Shown: in pieces, positions 1-10,818 of the stretch | How positions within the stretch are numbered: the stretch's first letter is position 1 | Layout: every line of letters starts with the position of its first letter | Source of the DNA: Micromonospora sediminimaris | GTDB lineage: Bacteria; Actinomycetota; Actinomycetes; Mycobacteriales; Micromonosporaceae | DNA: 64,000 nucleotides | NCBI GenBank assembly: GCA_900112325.1 | Contig: FOLJ01000008.1 | Location: 62,001-126,000 of the forward strand | Reading direction: 5' to 3' | Notes under the pieces: generated by a model | Told to the model about the DNA's origin: nothing | Databases searched by the model: none | Seen by the model: only the letters and a program-made list of their open reading frames with translations | Translations under genes and position numbers: made by a program

Positions 1-89
1 CCGTGGGCACGCAACCGCTCGTACGCCGGATACGGGTCGACCCGTCCCTCGGGCGACATGAGCGACGCAAACGCCTCACTGACGTCCAT
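1..89 (-). CDS. Cytochrome P450, N-terminal fragment (runs off the window)
   Basis: Only the first 29 codons are present. ATG at 89-87 is preceded by a GAGGAGG SD. The peptide begins MDVSEAFASLMSPEG and continues to DPYPAYERLRAHG. The D-P-Y-P-x-Y-x-x-L-R pattern is the usual opening of actinomycete cytochrome P450s, just before the first helix. Family assignment rests on this short stretch alone, so the substrate is unknown and the haem-binding Cys is outside the window. It lies 90 nt downstream of, and co-directional with, the kinase/ParB-like gene; the gap (90-179) holds only the SD region. Confidence 0.6.
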   Translation of the reverse strand, partial: MDVSEAFASLMSPEGRVDPYPAYERLRAH

Positions 90-179
90 CTGGCCTCCTC
101 GGTGTCCAGGAGGCTCCATCATGCCCGTGCAACGCTGTGGCCTGCGGTAACCGGGGCGTACGGCGAGGCGCGGCGGGGC

Positions 180-1163
180 TCAGCCGGCGACGCCGCTCTC
201 CCCCGCCAGCACCGCGTCGCCGGCAAGCAGGGCGTGCTCGGGCAGGGGCAGGTGGATGTCGTGGGCCGCCTCCCAGTCGTGGATCAGGCTGGGCCGGGCC
301 TGCGCCGCGAAGTAGTCCATCGCGCTCACCCCACCGACCACCGGCTCCTCGACCTCGGCGACCAGCCGGCCCGGCACCAGCCGGAAGCCGTTACGCAGTG
401 CGGCGCTGAGTCGGCGGTGCCCGTTGACCACGAAGAAGTACTCGCCGGTGTACCCGATCTCCAGTGGCTCCAGGCCGGTTTCACCGGCGGCGGCGACCTC
501 GCTGGTGAGCGCCGAGTCCCACATACCGCGCAGTCCGGTGACGTCCTCGGTCGGGTAGACCCGCCCGGGGTCGAGCAGCAGCAGCGGCGGGGCGCCGCGC
601 AGCACCTCCGGCGCGAGTCGCCCCTCGTACGCATCGACGATGCGCTCGATCACCTCGTCGGCGGGCGCGCGGGTGGTGTCGCAGATCAGGTCGTAGTTGC
701 GCAGCCTGGCCTTGTCCACGCCGTACCGGACCAGGAACCGGCCACGCTCGCTCTCACTGCGTTCCCGGAGCTTGGCCTTCGCCTCGTCCAGTGAGGTGTA
801 GCTCTCGGCCGGCCCGGAGGGGCGCAGCAGGACGCGGCGGGCGGCCTCCCCCGGCTCGGTGATCATGTGCACCTTGAGGGCGTCGGTGAAGAAGTGCCAG
901 GCCAGCCGGGAGTCCATCACCAGACTCTCGCCGGAGGCGGCGATGTCGCGCTGGAGCTGGTCGACGTAGCCGTCGACGGCCTGGTCCAGCTCGGCGTGCA
1001 GGTTCAGCTGGAGCGCGGTCATCTGCCGCTCCTGCGCCATCTGCCGGTAGAGGTCACCGACGCTGACCCGGCGCAGGCCGAGTCGCTTGGCGATCTCGAC
1101 GGAGACCGTGCTCTTGCCGCTGCCCAGGTCACCGTTGAAGACGATCGACTGACGAACGGTCAC
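180..1163 (-). CDS. Cytidylate-kinase-like P-loop protein fused to a ParB-like domain
   Basis: About 327 aa. The N-terminal half is a P-loop nucleoside-monophosphate-kinase-like domain: Walker A GDLGSGKST near residues 10-18, then GLRRVSVGDLYRQMA, as in cytidylate-kinase/AAA_18 proteins, and CDTTRAPADEVIERI ends the domain near residue 180. The C-terminal half carries a ParB/sulfiredoxin-like signature, YFFVVNGHRRLSAALRNGF. I chose the GTG at 1163 (VTVRQSIVFNG) because residues upstream look unconserved and a GGGG stretch precedes it; an upstream GTG at 1256 would add 31 aa. No pathway is evident; priA lies upstream and the P450 downstream. A housekeeping Cmk is unlikely because of the extra domain, and the biological substrate is unknown. 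Confidence 0.75.
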   Translation of the reverse strand: MTVRQSIVFNGDLGSGKSTVSVEIAKRLGLRRVSVGDLYRQMAQERQMTALQLNLHAELDQAVDGYVDQLQRDIAASGESLVMDSRLAWHFFTDALKVHMITEPGEAARRVLLRPSGPAESYTSLDEAKAKLRERSESERGRFLVRYGVDKARLRNYDLICDTTRAPADEVIERIVDAYEGRLAPEVLRGAPPLLLLDPGRVYPTEDVTGLRGMWDSALTSEVAAAGETGLEPLEIGYTGEYFFVVNGHRRLSAALRNGFRLVPGRLVAEVEEPVVGGVSAMDYFAAQARPSLIHDWEAAHDIHLPLPEHALLAGDAVLAGESGVAG

Positions 1164-1430
1164 GACTTGTCCACCCCTGATCACCGGCCGGTTGAGATCA
1201 TCGATTTCCGCGCCGGGCCGACGCGGTTCCGCCGTCGTCGCGCCGCCCTCGGACACCTCCAGCTCGACCTGGAGTCGCCGTACGCACCGGCATGACGGGC
1301 GATGCTACCACCTCGCGCCGGCCTGCCTCCGGGACGCGACCGCGAGCGGGCGAGTCGATACGGACAGTCATGATCAGGTAACATATCGCACTTCTTGGGA
1401 CATCGGTCGGCACACACCGTCACCGCTGGG
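1164..1430. other. Upstream region of the kinase/ParB-like gene
   Basis: 267 nt between the preferred kinase start and the priA stop. The part nearest the gene (1164-1256) could be coding if the GTG at 1256 is used. An AT-richer patch at 1370-1395, containing TGATCA and a TATGTT-like hexamer on the minus strand, is the best place for the promoter. No hairpin terminator for priA is obvious. Confidence 0.35.
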
Positions 1431-3412
1431 TCAGAACAGCGCGAGCGGGTCGACCTGGAGGCGTACCGGGTCGGTCGCCTTGCGGGCGCTGCGTACCCCG
1501 GCCGCCGTGTGCAGCGCGCCGGCCATGTCGGCGGCCCGAGCCCTCGGCACCCGCACCAGCATCCGCTCCCGCTCGCCGTCGGCCGGCACCGGACCGAGCA
1601 CTTCGGCCCCGTCGGGCAGCCGCGCCTGCGCCAACAGGTCGGCGACCGCGGCGGGCAGGCCCGTCACGCTGGCCATCCGCATCGCCGGCGGAAAACCCAG
1701 CTCCCGCCGCTCGGCCAATTCCCGGGCCGCGAACCAGCCGGCGTCCCAGCGCAGCAGCGCCTGCACCGGCGCGAGCGCGCCGTCGGCGACCACCACCACC
1801 CGACCCCCGGCAGCGGCCGGCCGGGCCAGCGCCGCGGCCCCGGTCCACCGCCGCAACGCCTCCTCGCCGGCGCGCAGATCGGCGCGGGTGAGCAACGCCC
1901 AGGTGTCCAGCAGCAGCACCGCGCCGTAGCCGCCGGTCGCCACCGGCTCGGCCCCGGGGGTCGCGATCACCAGGCCAGCGCCGCCCGGGACGTCGGCCAG
2001 CACCTCCTCGCGGCCGGAGGTGCGCACCGGCACCCCCGGGAAGGCCCGCCCCAGTTCCTCGGCGGTCCGCCGGGCACCGGTCACCGAGGCCCGCAGTCTC
2101 CGCCCGCCACACTGCGGACAGGCGTAGGCGGCGGCGATCCGGGCGCACCAGCGGCAGGCGGGCGACCCGCCGGCCGACGGCAACGCGAGCGGGCCGGCGC
2201 AGTGCGGGCAGCGGGCCGGCGTACGGCAGTCGGCGCAGGCCACCGAGGGCAGGTAGCCGCGCCGTGGCACCTGGACCAGGACCGGCGCATCCGCGCGTAG
2301 TGCCTCCCGGGCGGCGGTCCAGGCCAGGCTGGGCAGCCGGGCGGTCGCCGCACCGGGGTCGCGGGCCAGTTGCGGATCGTCGCCGGTCGGCACGATCGCG
2401 GGGGTACGCGCCCGCAGCACCGCCCGGTCGGCGATCACCTCGCGGGCCCAGCCGGTCTCCACCAGCAACTGCGCCTCGGCGGTACGGGCGTAGCCGCCGA
2501 CCAGCGCGCCCGCCTCCGCCAACTGGGCCCGGGTCAGCAACACCTCCCGGGCGTGCGGGTAGGGGGCTCGCGGCTCGGCGTGCAGATCGTCACCGTCGTC
2601 CCAGATGGCCACCAGTCCCAGCCGGTCGACCGGGGCGAACATGGCAGCCCGGGTGCCGATCACCACCGGGACGTCGCCACGGCGGGCGGCCAGGAACGCG
2701 CGGTAGCGCCGCGCCGGCCCGAGGGCGGCCGACAGGCAGACGTGCCGGTCCGAGCCGAGCCGTGCGGTCAGCGCGGCGTCGAGCCGATCGAGGTCCCGCC
2801 CGTCGGCCACCACCACCAGCGCGCCCCGGCCGGCGGCCACCGTGGCGGCGACGGCGGTGGCGTAACGGGCCGCCCAGTCCTCCCCCGGCAACGCCGACCA
2901 CACCGCACGGGGCGAGCGCCCGTCGGCAAGTGCCCGCAGCAGCGCCGGCCCGGCCGGGTAGTCGCGCCATCCCTCCGGCGCCGGTGAACTTGGCGGGTCG
3001 GCCGGCGCCTCGTCGGCCGCCCGGTCCTCGGCGGTCACCTCCTTCTCCACCCGGGCGTGCCTGGGTGGAACCGCCAGCCGCAGCACGTCGGCCAGGCTGC
3101 CGGCGTACCGGTCGGCGACGACCCGGGCCAGCCGGGCCACCTCTGGGGCGAGCACCGGCACCGGGGACACGACCTTGTCGAGGTACGCGAGCCGGGGGTG
3201 CTCGGATCGTTCGGTCCGCTCCAGCAGCCAGCCGTCGACCAGTTGGCCGGCGAAGCGCACCTTCACCCGTACGCCCGGCACGGCGTCGGCGGCGAGGGCC
3301 TGCGGAACCAGGTAGTCGAAGGGCCGATCCAGGTGGGCCAGGGGAACATCGACGCAGACACGGGCGACCGGCGACCCGTCAGCGGGCCGCCGGTCGTCAC
3401 GCCGGGTGGTTG

Positions 3413-3416
<4 letters not shown>
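1431..3416 (-). CDS. priA: Primosomal protein N' (PriA-like, degenerate helicase), probable CTG start
   Basis: Replication-restart factor that recognises stalled forks. The zinc-binding module is intact, with Cys pairs in [17 protein letters not shown] and CPQC. The helicase core lacks Walker A (region [13 protein letters not shown]) and has IWDDGDD in place of DEAH, as known for actinobacterial PriA, so helicase activity is unlikely. The first ATG/GTG/TTG in frame is GTG 3281, but conserved family sequence extends upstream of it ([20 protein letters not shown]). The only start-like codon in that open stretch is CTG at 3416-3414, which overlaps the metK stop as CTGA, mimicking the ATGA couplings elsewhere here. 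About 661 aa from that CTG. It appears to be the last gene of the coaBC-metK-priA run. A sequencing error is the alternative explanation of the start. Confidence 0.85.
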
Positions 3417-4606
<1,190 letters not shown>

Positions 4607-4704
4607 GGTACTCCTAAGTTCTTGGACGTCGTTCCGCGGCAGTGTAGTCACTAACCGTCGACGGCATCGTCCACGGTCGTCTTGCGTCCAACCGTCAGGA
4701 GAAG

Positions 4705-5907
4705 TCACCCGGCCAACCGGGCGACCACCAGGTCCCACACCCCGTCGGCGAGATCCTCCTTGGACCGCTCGGGTATCCAGGTGACCGAGCCGTCCACGCT
4801 GATGACCGTGGCCGCGTTGGTCTCGGCGCCGAAGACCTTGTCCGGCCCGACCTCGTTGATGACGATGAGGTCGGCCCGCTTACGGGCCAGCTTGGCCCGC
4901 CCGTTGGCCTCGGCGTCGCCGGTCTCGGCGGCGAACACCACCAGCACCTGCTCCGGCCGACGACGCTGCCCCAGCTCGGCGGCGATGTCCGGGTTGGTCA
5001 CGAGTTCGATGATGGGTGCCGTGCCGTCGTCCGATTTCTTGATTTTGCCAGGCGCGTACGTCGCGGGTCGGAAATCGGCCGGAGCTGCCGCCATCACCAC
5101 CACGTCGGCGTCCACCGCCGCCTTCAGGGTGGCCTCCCGCAGTTCCCCGGTGGTGCCCACGCGGATCAGGTCCGCACCGGCCGGGTCGGGCAGTGTGACG
5201 TTGGCGGCGATCAACGTGACCCGGGCACCCCGGGCGAGGGCGGCACGGGCGAACGCGTAGCCCTGCTTGCCGGAGGAGCGGTTGCCGAGGAAGCGCACCG
5301 GGTCGAGCGGTTCCCGGGTGCCACCGGCGGTGACCACCACCCGACGGCCGGTCAGGTCGGCCGGCGCGTCGGCGCCGCGAGCCAGGATGCGGCGGGCCAC
5401 CGCGAAGATCTCCGTCGGCTCCGGCAACCGGCCCTTGCCGGTGTCGACGCCGGTGAGTCGTCCCACGGCCGGCTCGATGACCCGGACGCCCCGGGCCCGC
5501 AGCGTCGCGACGTTGTCGACGGTGGCCGGGTGTTCCCACATCTCGGTGTGCATCGCCGGTGCCAGCAGCACCGGGCAACGGGCGGTGAGCAGGGTGTTGC
5601 TGAGTAGATCATCGGCGAGGCCGTGGGCGGCGCGGGCCAGCAGGTCGGCGGTGGCGGGTGCGACCACCACCAGGTCGGCCTGCTGGCCGAGGCGTACGTG
5701 CGGCACCTCGTGCACGTCGGACCAGACGTCCTCGGCGACCGGCTGCCCGGAGAGCGCCGCCCAGGTCGGCGCGCCGACGAAGCGCAACGCAGCTGCCGTC
5801 GGCACCACCCGCACCTGGTGGCCCGACTCGGTGAACAGGCGCAGCAACTCGCACGCCTTGTAGGCGGCGATCCCGCCGCCGACGCCGAGGATGATCCGGG
5901 CGCTCAT
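4705..5907 (-). CDS. coaBC: Bifunctional phosphopantothenoylcysteine decarboxylase/synthetase
   Basis: Two consecutive steps of coenzyme A synthesis: ligation of cysteine to 4'-phosphopantothenate (CoaB, C-terminal) and FMN-dependent decarboxylation (CoaC, N-terminal). 400 aa. CoaC: flavoprotein start [12 protein letters not shown], the catalytic His in [11 protein letters not shown] and the PAMHTEMW substrate-binding motif (the usual PxMNxxMW with His at the Asn position; I believe this is common in actinobacteria). Coa[27 protein letters not shown] and the dimer-interface KIKKSDD. ATG 5907, 14 nt after rpoZ ends, placing it in the rpoZ-coaBC-metK-priA run. Confidence 0.98.
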   Translation of the reverse strand: MSARIILGVGGGIAAYKACELLRLFTESGHQVRVVPTAAALRFVGAPTWAALSGQPVAEDVWSDVHEVPHVRLGQQADLVVVAPATADLLARAAHGLADDLLSNTLLTARCPVLLAPAMHTEMWEHPATVDNVATLRARGVRVIEPAVGRLTGVDTGKGRLPEPTEIFAVARRILARGADAPADLTGRRVVVTAGGTREPLDPVRFLGNRSSGKQGYAFARAALARGARVTLIAANVTLPDPAGADLIRVGTTGELREATLKAAVDADVVVMAAAPADFRPATYAPGKIKKSDDGTAPIIELVTNPDIAAELGQRRRPEQVLVVFAAETGDAEANGRAKLARKRADLIVINEVGPDKVFGAETNAATVISVDGSVTWIPERSKEDLADGVWDLVVARLAG

Positions 5908-5921
5908 CGACGGGCGGAGGA

Positions 5922-6185
5922 TTACGGCTGGTCGGTCGGCTCAGCGGTGAGCAGGCCAGCGTTGATCTCGCGCATCGCGATGGAGAGCGGCTTCTCCTGG
6001 GGAGTGGTCTCGACCAGCGGGCCGACGTACTCCAGCAGGCCCTCACCGAGCTGGCTGTAGTAGGCGTTGACCTGGCGGGCGCGCTTGGCCGCGAAGATGA
6101 CCAGCGCGTACTTCGACGTCGTCTTCTCCAGGAGCTCGTCGATCGGCGGGTTGGTGATGCCTTCGGGGTTGGCGATGGATCCCAC
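5922..6185 (-). CDS. rpoZ: RNA polymerase omega subunit
   Basis: Small RNA polymerase subunit that aids beta' folding and core assembly. 87 aa from GTG 6185, with AGAGG eight nt upstream. The conserved core is [20 protein letters not shown] followed by [15 protein letters not shown], covering the helix that contacts beta'; the C-terminal tail is short and acidic. Its position between gmk and coaBC is the standard bacterial arrangement. Confidence 0.97.
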   Translation of the reverse strand: MGSIANPEGITNPPIDELLEKTTSKYALVIFAAKRARQVNAYYSQLGEGLLEYVGPLVETTPQEKPLSIAMREINAGLLTAEPTDQP

Positions 6186-6238
6186 GGATAAACCTCTGCG
6201 TCTTTCGCACGGACCGCGCGTGAGCGCGGCGCCGGCGC

Positions 6239-6772
6239 TCAACCGCGCGGACGCGGCCGGGCCGGAGCCAGGAAGGAAGAACCGATGAATCCTACCAGTT
6301 CGTCCACGACCCGCTCGATGCGGTCGGCCGAAACGCTGAGGTCGAAGGCCGTGACCACCGGCGGGCCCGGCAGTCGACCGGGCGGATGGAGCAGGACGAG
6401 TCGTGCCCCCGGCCAGCCCGCCCGGACCAGCAGCGCCCCGTCGAGGTCCAACGCGAGCAGCACCGGCTGCCCGGCGGCGAGCCGGTGGCGCAGCGGGGCG
6501 GCCTCCGTGCCGCGCCGGTGAGCGCCGAACCGACTCCACTCCAGCAGCTCGCCGGCGGCGAGCCGGCGGTCGAACTCCTCAGCCGTGACGAAGTGTCGGT
6601 GGACGCCGTCCAGTTCGTTGCCCCGGCGGGGCCGGGTGGTGACCGCGACCGGCGTCCACACTGACGGAGAACGCGCCCGGATCAGCTCGACGACACTCTC
6701 CCTACCGGCGCCGGATGGGCCAGCCAGGACAGTGAGCCGAGCCGCCGGGCGCGCCTCGTCATCCAAGCTCAC
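6239..6772 (-). CDS. gmk: Degenerate guanylate-kinase homologue
   Basis: Sits at the canonical gmk position between mihF and rpoZ and is recognisable as guanylate kinase (LAGPSGAG at the N-terminus, [21 protein letters not shown]). However, the P-loop reads GPSGAGRES instead of GxSGxGKST, removing the nucleotide-binding Lys. The GMP-site tyrosines appear as His/Arg (GVHRHF, HRRGT), and the usual stretch around R-L-x-x-R-G-T-E after the PPS segment is missing ([12 protein letters not shown] runs directly into FDLSVSAD). 177 aa against about 185-205 typical. Start GTG 6772 lacks a good SD. Inference: catalytically impaired or inactive as a GMP kinase. The frame is intact, so I list it as CDS rather than pseudogene. 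Confidence 0.8.
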   Translation of the reverse strand: MSLDDEARPAARLTVLAGPSGAGRESVVELIRARSPSVWTPVAVTTRPRRGNELDGVHRHFVTAEEFDRRLAAGELLEWSRFGAHRRGTEAAPLRHRLAAGQPVLLALDLDGALLVRAGWPGARLVLLHPPGRLPGPPVVTAFDLSVSADRIERVVDELVGFIGSSFLAPARPRPRG

Positions 6773-6797
6773 TGCTTGTTTCTACCCGCAGTCGTGC

Positions 6798-7115
6798 TCA
6801 GTTGGCGGCGAACTCCCCAAGCAGGGCCTTGCGCTGCTGCTCGCCGAGGCCACGCAGGCGGCGGCTGTCGGCAATCTTGAGCTTCTCCATGATTTGAGTA
6901 GCCCGGATCTTGCCGATGCCCGGCATGGCCTGCAGCACAGCCGACACCTTGAGCTTGCCGACGACATCGTCGGACTCGGCCCGCTCAAGAACGGCTCCGA
7001 GGGTGGTCTTGCCCTGCTTGAGCTGCTCCTTCAGCTCGGCACGGGCTTTGCGGATCTCCGCAGCCTTTTCCAGCGCGGCTGCGCGCTGCTCGGGGGTCAG
7101 TGACGGGAGCGGCAC
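6798..7115 (-). CDS. mihF: Actinobacterial integration host factor
   Basis: Nucleoid-associated protein that binds and bends DNA through a helix-two-turn-helix fold; unrelated to HU-type IHF. 105 aa from GTG 7115, preceded by GAGGAG. The diagnostic C-terminal region MPGIGKIRATQIMEKLKI is intact and the N-terminal third is a charged helix (RAAALEKAAEIRKARAELKE). Lies between pyrF and gmk as in other actinobacteria. The 171-nt gap upstream of the gene probably holds its own promoter. Confidence 0.96.
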   Translation of the reverse strand: MPLPSLTPEQRAAALEKAAEIRKARAELKEQLKQGKTTLGAVLERAESDDVVGKLKVSAVLQAMPGIGKIRATQIMEKLKIADSRRLRGLGEQQRKALLGEFAAN

Positions 7116-7286
7116 CAGTTCTCCTCAGGTCCCTATCGCGACGGGCGGGACGCACCGCCGCATCTGTGAAACGTGGTGTCGCTGTGAACCAAGGGGTTCC
7201 CAGCGCGGGGAAAACTAGCGGCCAACGGAGCTTTCGGCAACGTGGGCGCGCAATGATCACCACAAAGTGACCGAGCCATCAGTCAG

Positions 7287-8123
7287 TCAGGACATCGCCA
7301 GGACCGCCCGACACTCGGCCACGGCGCGGTCCGCGGCGGCCCGCAGCGCGTCCGGATCGGGCCCGGCGCCCAGCACCTCACGGGAGTACGCGGGCAGCAC
7401 GGCGGGCAGCGCGGAGCCGAAGACGACCCGCAGATCGGCTGCCGTGGCACCCTGCGCTCCGAGCCCGGGGGCGAGCAGCGGCCCGTTCACCGCGGACAGG
7501 TCGCAGCCGGTCTCTCCGACCGTCGCGCCGATCACGGCACCGACGCTCCCGAGCGGCTCCGCACCCGCGTTGAGCTGGGAAATCTCGTCGAGGATCGTTT
7601 GCGCGACGCTGCGGCCGTCGGCGCCGCGGGCGCGCTGCACCGAGGCGCCCTCGGGGTTGGAGGTGAGCGCCAGGACGAACACGCCGCCGCCGTGCTCGGC
7701 GGCCAGCTCGAACATCGGGGCCAGCGATCCGACCCCCAGGAAGGGGCTCGCGGTCACCGCATCGACATACATGGGGCTGGATGGATCAAGGTAGGCCGAC
7801 GCGTACGCCTGGACCGTCGAACCGATGTCGCCGCGCTTGGCGTCGAGGAGAACGAGCGAGCCGAGATTTCGTAACTGTCGGATAGTTGACTCAAGGACCG
7901 CCACCCCTTGAGACCCGAATCGCTCGAAGAACGCCGACTGGGGCTTGACCACCGCAACCCGGTCACCGAGCGCGTCCACGACGGTCCGGGCGAAGCGGTC
8001 GAGGCCGGCCACATCGTCGTCAAGGCCCCACCGGGACAGCAACGCCGGGTGCGGGTCGATCCCTACGCAGAGCGGTCCGCGCTCGTCCATGGCCCGGTGC
8101 AGCCGGGCGCCGAAACTCTCCAT
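7287..8123 (-). CDS. pyrF: Orotidine 5'-phosphate decarboxylase (type 2)
   Basis: Final step of UMP synthesis: OMP to UMP plus CO2. 278 aa. The actinobacterial long-type enzyme, with the active-site signature LLDAKRGDIGST (catalytic Lys) and the phosphate-gripping end LAPGLGAQGA. I chose ATG 8123 (MESFGARLHRAMDERG) because it aligns with the start of the barrel and follows AAAGGCGAC; a longer open frame to 8246 is arginine-rich and unconserved. It is separated from pyrD by bioA, so it may not be co-transcribed with the main pyr operon. Confidence 0.97.
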   Translation of the reverse strand: MESFGARLHRAMDERGPLCVGIDPHPALLSRWGLDDDVAGLDRFARTVVDALGDRVAVVKPQSAFFERFGSQGVAVLESTIRQLRNLGSLVLLDAKRGDIGSTVQAYASAYLDPSSPMYVDAVTASPFLGVGSLAPMFELAAEHGGGVFVLALTSNPEGASVQRARGADGRSVAQTILDEISQLNAGAEPLGSVGAVIGATVGETGCDLSAVNGPLLAPGLGAQGATAADLRVVFGSALPAVLPAYSREVLGAGPDPDALRAAADRAVAECRAVLAMS

Positions 8124-8274
8124 GTCGCCTTTGCCTTCCTCTCGTCCCGGCCGGGCTTCCACCCGTCCGCGCCTACTCAGCAGGCCCGGACCGGGGTGCC
8201 GCCGGGCTACTCCAATTCGCGATGGCGGCCGAACACGCCTACTCAAATCCAGCCGAGGGCCGATACCCGGCTAC
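8124..8274. repeat. Short spaced direct repeats upstream of pyrF
   Basis: On the minus strand the heptamer TGAGTAG or GGAGTAG occurs four times (plus-strand CTACTC/A at 8173, 8207, 8239 and 8271), spaced 34, 32 and 32 bp, about three helical turns. The last copy contains the bioA stop codon. This is the probable pyrF promoter region; the repeats could be protein-binding half-sites, but this is speculative. Confidence 0.35.
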
Positions 8275-9549
8275 TCAGCCCGCCGCGACCGCTGCCGAGA
8301 TACCCGACACCACGACGGCGAGGTCGGCGTCCGCGGTGACGTACGGCGGCATCGTGTAGACCAGATCCCGGAACGGACGCAGCCACACCCCCTGCGCCAC
8401 GGCGGCGGCCGTGGCCGCGCCGAGATCCACCTCGTGGTCCAACTGGACCACGCCGATTCCGCCGAGCACCCGCACGTCCGTCACACCCGGCGCGCCGCGC
8501 AACGGCTCCAGCCCCGACCGCAGACCCCGTTCCAGCCGCGCCACCTGCCCGGCCCAGTCGCCGGCCCGCAGCAGGCCCAGCGACGCGTTGGCCACCGAGC
8601 AGGCGAGCGGGTTGCCCATGAACGTCGGGCCGTGCGCGAGCACACCACCGGCCCGGATGCCCCGCGCGACCTCCGCCGTGCACAGCGCCGCGGCCAGAGT
8701 CAGATAGCCGCCGGTGAGCGCCTTGCCGACGCAGAGCACGTCCGGGGTGACCCCGGCATGCTCGGCGGCGAACATCGTCCCGGTACGGCCGAAACCGGTG
8801 GCGATCTCGTCGAAGATCAGCAGCACGCCGTGCGCCCGGGTCACCTCGCGCAGCACCCGCAGATAGTGCGGGTGGTGGAAACGCATCCCGCCGGCACCCT
8901 GCACCACCGGTTCCACAATCACCGCGGCCAACTCGTGGGCGTGCCGCTCCACCGCGTCGATCAGCGCCGCCTCGTACGCCGGATCGGGCGGGCTGTCGAA
9001 GCCACCCGGCGGCATCGGGGCGAAGACCTGCCGCGGCAGCACGTCCCCCCAGAGGTGGTGCATGCCACCCTCCGGATCGCAGACGCTCATCGGATGGAAC
9101 GTGTCGCCGTGGTACCCGCCCCGCCAGGTGCCCAGCCGGTGCCGCTGCGGCCGGCCGGTGGCCCGCTGGTACTGCAGGCACATCTTCACCGCGACCTCGA
9201 CACTCACCGAACCCGAGTCGGCCAGGAACACGTGCTCCAGCCCGTCGGGCGTCACCTCGACCAGAGTGCGGGCCAGCTCCACGGCCGGCGCGTGGGTCAG
9301 TCCGCCGAACATGACGTGACTCATCCGGCCCACCTGGTCGACCACCGCCGCGTCCAGCACCGGATGCCGGTAGCCGTGGATCGCGGCCCACCAGGAGGAC
9401 ATCCCGTCGACCAGCTCGCGGCCGTCGGCCAGCCGCAGCCGTACCCCCTCGGCGCTCTCCACCAGGTACGGCGCCACCGCCGGCGGCAGCGCGGCGTACG
9501 GATGCCACACGTGCGCCGCGTCGGCGGCGAGAACCTCCTCCGGCGTCAT
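8275..9549 (-). CDS. bioA: Adenosylmethionine-8-amino-7-oxononanoate aminotransferase
   Basis: PLP-dependent biotin synthesis step: KAPA to DAPA with SAM as amino donor. 424 aa from ATG 9549, with an excellent AAGGAGG SD. Signatures: WHPYAALPP near the N-terminus (substrate pocket), [37 protein letters not shown] and the PLP Lys in [13 protein letters not shown] near residue 277. No bioF, bioD or bioB is nearby, so this is an orphan placed between pyrD and pyrF. Class-III aminotransferases are easily confused, but the WW and HPY motifs support BioA. Confidence 0.93.
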   Translation of the reverse strand: MTPEEVLAADAAHVWHPYAALPPAVAPYLVESAEGVRLRLADGRELVDGMSSWWAAIHGYRHPVLDAAVVDQVGRMSHVMFGGLTHAPAVELARTLVEVTPDGLEHVFLADSGSVSVEVAVKMCLQYQRATGRPQRHRLGTWRGGYHGDTFHPMSVCDPEGGMHHLWGDVLPRQVFAPMPPGGFDSPPDPAYEAALIDAVERHAHELAAVIVEPVVQGAGGMRFHHPHYLRVLREVTRAHGVLLIFDEIATGFGRTGTMFAAEHAGVTPDVLCVGKALTGGYLTLAAALCTAEVARGIRAGGVLAHGPTFMGNPLACSVANASLGLLRAGDWAGQVARLERGLRSGLEPLRGAPGVTDVRVLGGIGVVQLDHEVDLGAATAAAVAQGVWLRPFRDLVYTMPPYVTADADLAVVVSGISAAVAAG

Positions 9550-9565
9550 CGGTCCTCCTTGCGCC

Positions 9566-9640
9566 CCCTTTGCTCTGCTTCACCGGACGCACGGGTTCCG
9601 CGCCGAAACCGTTGCGTGGGGTGAAGCAGAGCAGCGAGGG
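9566..9640. repeat. Inverted repeat, TGCTCTGCTTCA family, copy 1
   Basis: Between bioA and pyrD. Perfect 14-bp arms TGCTCTGCTTCACC (9571-9584) and its complement (9620-9633) flank a 35-nt loop. The same arm core occurs in a longer inverted repeat at 20192-20316, so this is a repeat family rather than a one-off terminator. Confidence 0.8.
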
Positions 9641-9662
9641 GGTGGTGAGTGGGTGGTGTTCG

Positions 9663-10703
9663 TCAGGCGCCGGTCGTGGCCGGACGCACGGCACCCGCAG
9701 CCGCGCGGGCGACGGCCCGGGGCAGCGCCGGGCCACGGTAGATGAACCCGGTGTAGAGCTGCACCAGGCTGGCGCCGGCGTCGAACATCCGGGCCGCATC
9801 GTCGGGATCGACGATGCCGCCGACGCCGATGACCGGCAACCGCCCGCCCGTCTCGGCGTGCACGAAGGCGACCACCTGCCGCGCCCGGTCGGCCAGCGGA
9901 CGGCCGGACAGCCCACCGGTCTCGCCGGAACGTCCCCGGTCGGTCGGGGCCAACCCGTCCCGTCCGAGGGTCGTGTTCGTGGCGATCACTCCGGCGGCGC
10001 CGCGGGCCAGGCACACCTCCAGCAACTCGGCGATGGCCGGCTCGGTGAGGTCGGGAGCGATCTTCACCAGCACCGGCTTCTCCCCCACCAATGCCGCCAA
10101 CAGCGCGTCCAGATGTTCCCGGTCCTGCAAGGCGCGCAGCCCGGGGGTGTTCGGTGAGGAGACGTTGACCGCGAAGTAGTCGCCCTGCTCGCGCAACACG
10201 CGGTACGACTCGCGGTAGTCCTCCACCGCGTCCTCCAGCGCCGTCACCTTCGACTTGCCCAGCGAGATGCCAAGCGGTACGCCGAGCGGTCGCGGCAGCG
10301 CCGCCAGCCGGTCCGCCAGCGCCTGCGCCCCGGCGTTGTTGAAGCCCATCCTGTTGATCACGGCCTCGCTGTCGACGAGCCGGAAGAGCCGGGGCCGGGG
10401 ATTGCCTGGTTGGGGACGCGCCGTCACCGTGCCGACCTCGACGAAACCGAAGCCCAGTGCCGGCCACGCCGGCAGCGCCACCCCGTCCTTGTCCATCCCG
10501 GCGGCCAGGCCGACCGGGTTGGGAAATGACACCCCGAACACCGTGCGCGGCGCCGACACGGCGTACCGGGCCCGCAACGCCGCCAGCGCCACCGGCGTCC
10601 GGGACAGCGCGGCCAACCGCCGCAGGGTGAACTCGTGCGCCGTCTCCGCGTCCCCACCCCCGACCCGGAACAACCCCCGCCGAACGGTCCGTTCGAAGAT
10701 CAC
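9663..10703 (-). CDS. pyrD: Dihydroorotate dehydrogenase (quinone), class 2
   Basis: Oxidises dihydroorotate to orotate, passing electrons via FMN to membrane quinone. 346 aa from GTG 10703 ([12 protein letters not shown]) after GGGGAGGGG. Class-2 marks: an N-terminal quinone-tunnel helix ([10 protein letters not shown]), [12 protein letters not shown], the FMN/substrate motif NRMGFNNAG, the catalytic Ser in [12 protein letters not shown] and [11 protein letters not shown] near the C-terminus. Lies downstream of carB, separated by 115 nt that contain an inverted repeat. Confidence 0.97.
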   Translation of the reverse strand: MIFERTVRRGLFRVGGGDAETAHEFTLRRLAALSRTPVALAALRARYAVSAPRTVFGVSFPNPVGLAAGMDKDGVALPAWPALGFGFVEVGTVTARPQPGNPRPRLFRLVDSEAVINRMGFNNAGAQALADRLAALPRPLGVPLGISLGKSKVTALEDAVEDYRESYRVLREQGDYFAVNVSSPNTPGLRALQDREHLDALLAALVGEKPVLVKIAPDLTEPAIAELLEVCLARGAAGVIATNTTLGRDGLAPTDRGRSGETGGLSGRPLADRARQVVAFVHAETGGRLPVIGVGGIVDPDDAARMFDAGASLVQLYTGFIYRGPALPRAVARAAAGAVRPATTGA

Positions 10704-10726
10704 GCCACCCCTCCCCGATGCCATGC

Positions 10727-10787
10727 GTCGATCAAGAAGTTCTGGTCCCGCCGAGGGCCACCCGAGGACCAAAACTTCTTGATCGAC
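10727..10787. repeat. Inverted repeat, GATCAAGAAGTT family, copy 1
   Basis: Between carB and pyrD. Two 22-bp arms (10727-10748 and 10766-10787) with one mismatch flank a 17-nt loop; the core is GATCAAGAAGTTYTGGTCC. Related elements lie at 55392-55452 and 63822-63881. There is no U-run on either side, so a classical terminator is not assured. Confidence 0.85.
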
Positions 10788-10818
10788 GAGAACGGGGTGG
10801 TGGCCGAGGGGTGGGGGG

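Noticed and set aside
4607-4704. SAM riboswitch before metK
   Set aside because: 98 nt is short and I could not find conserved SAM-I/IV core elements or a terminator alternative.
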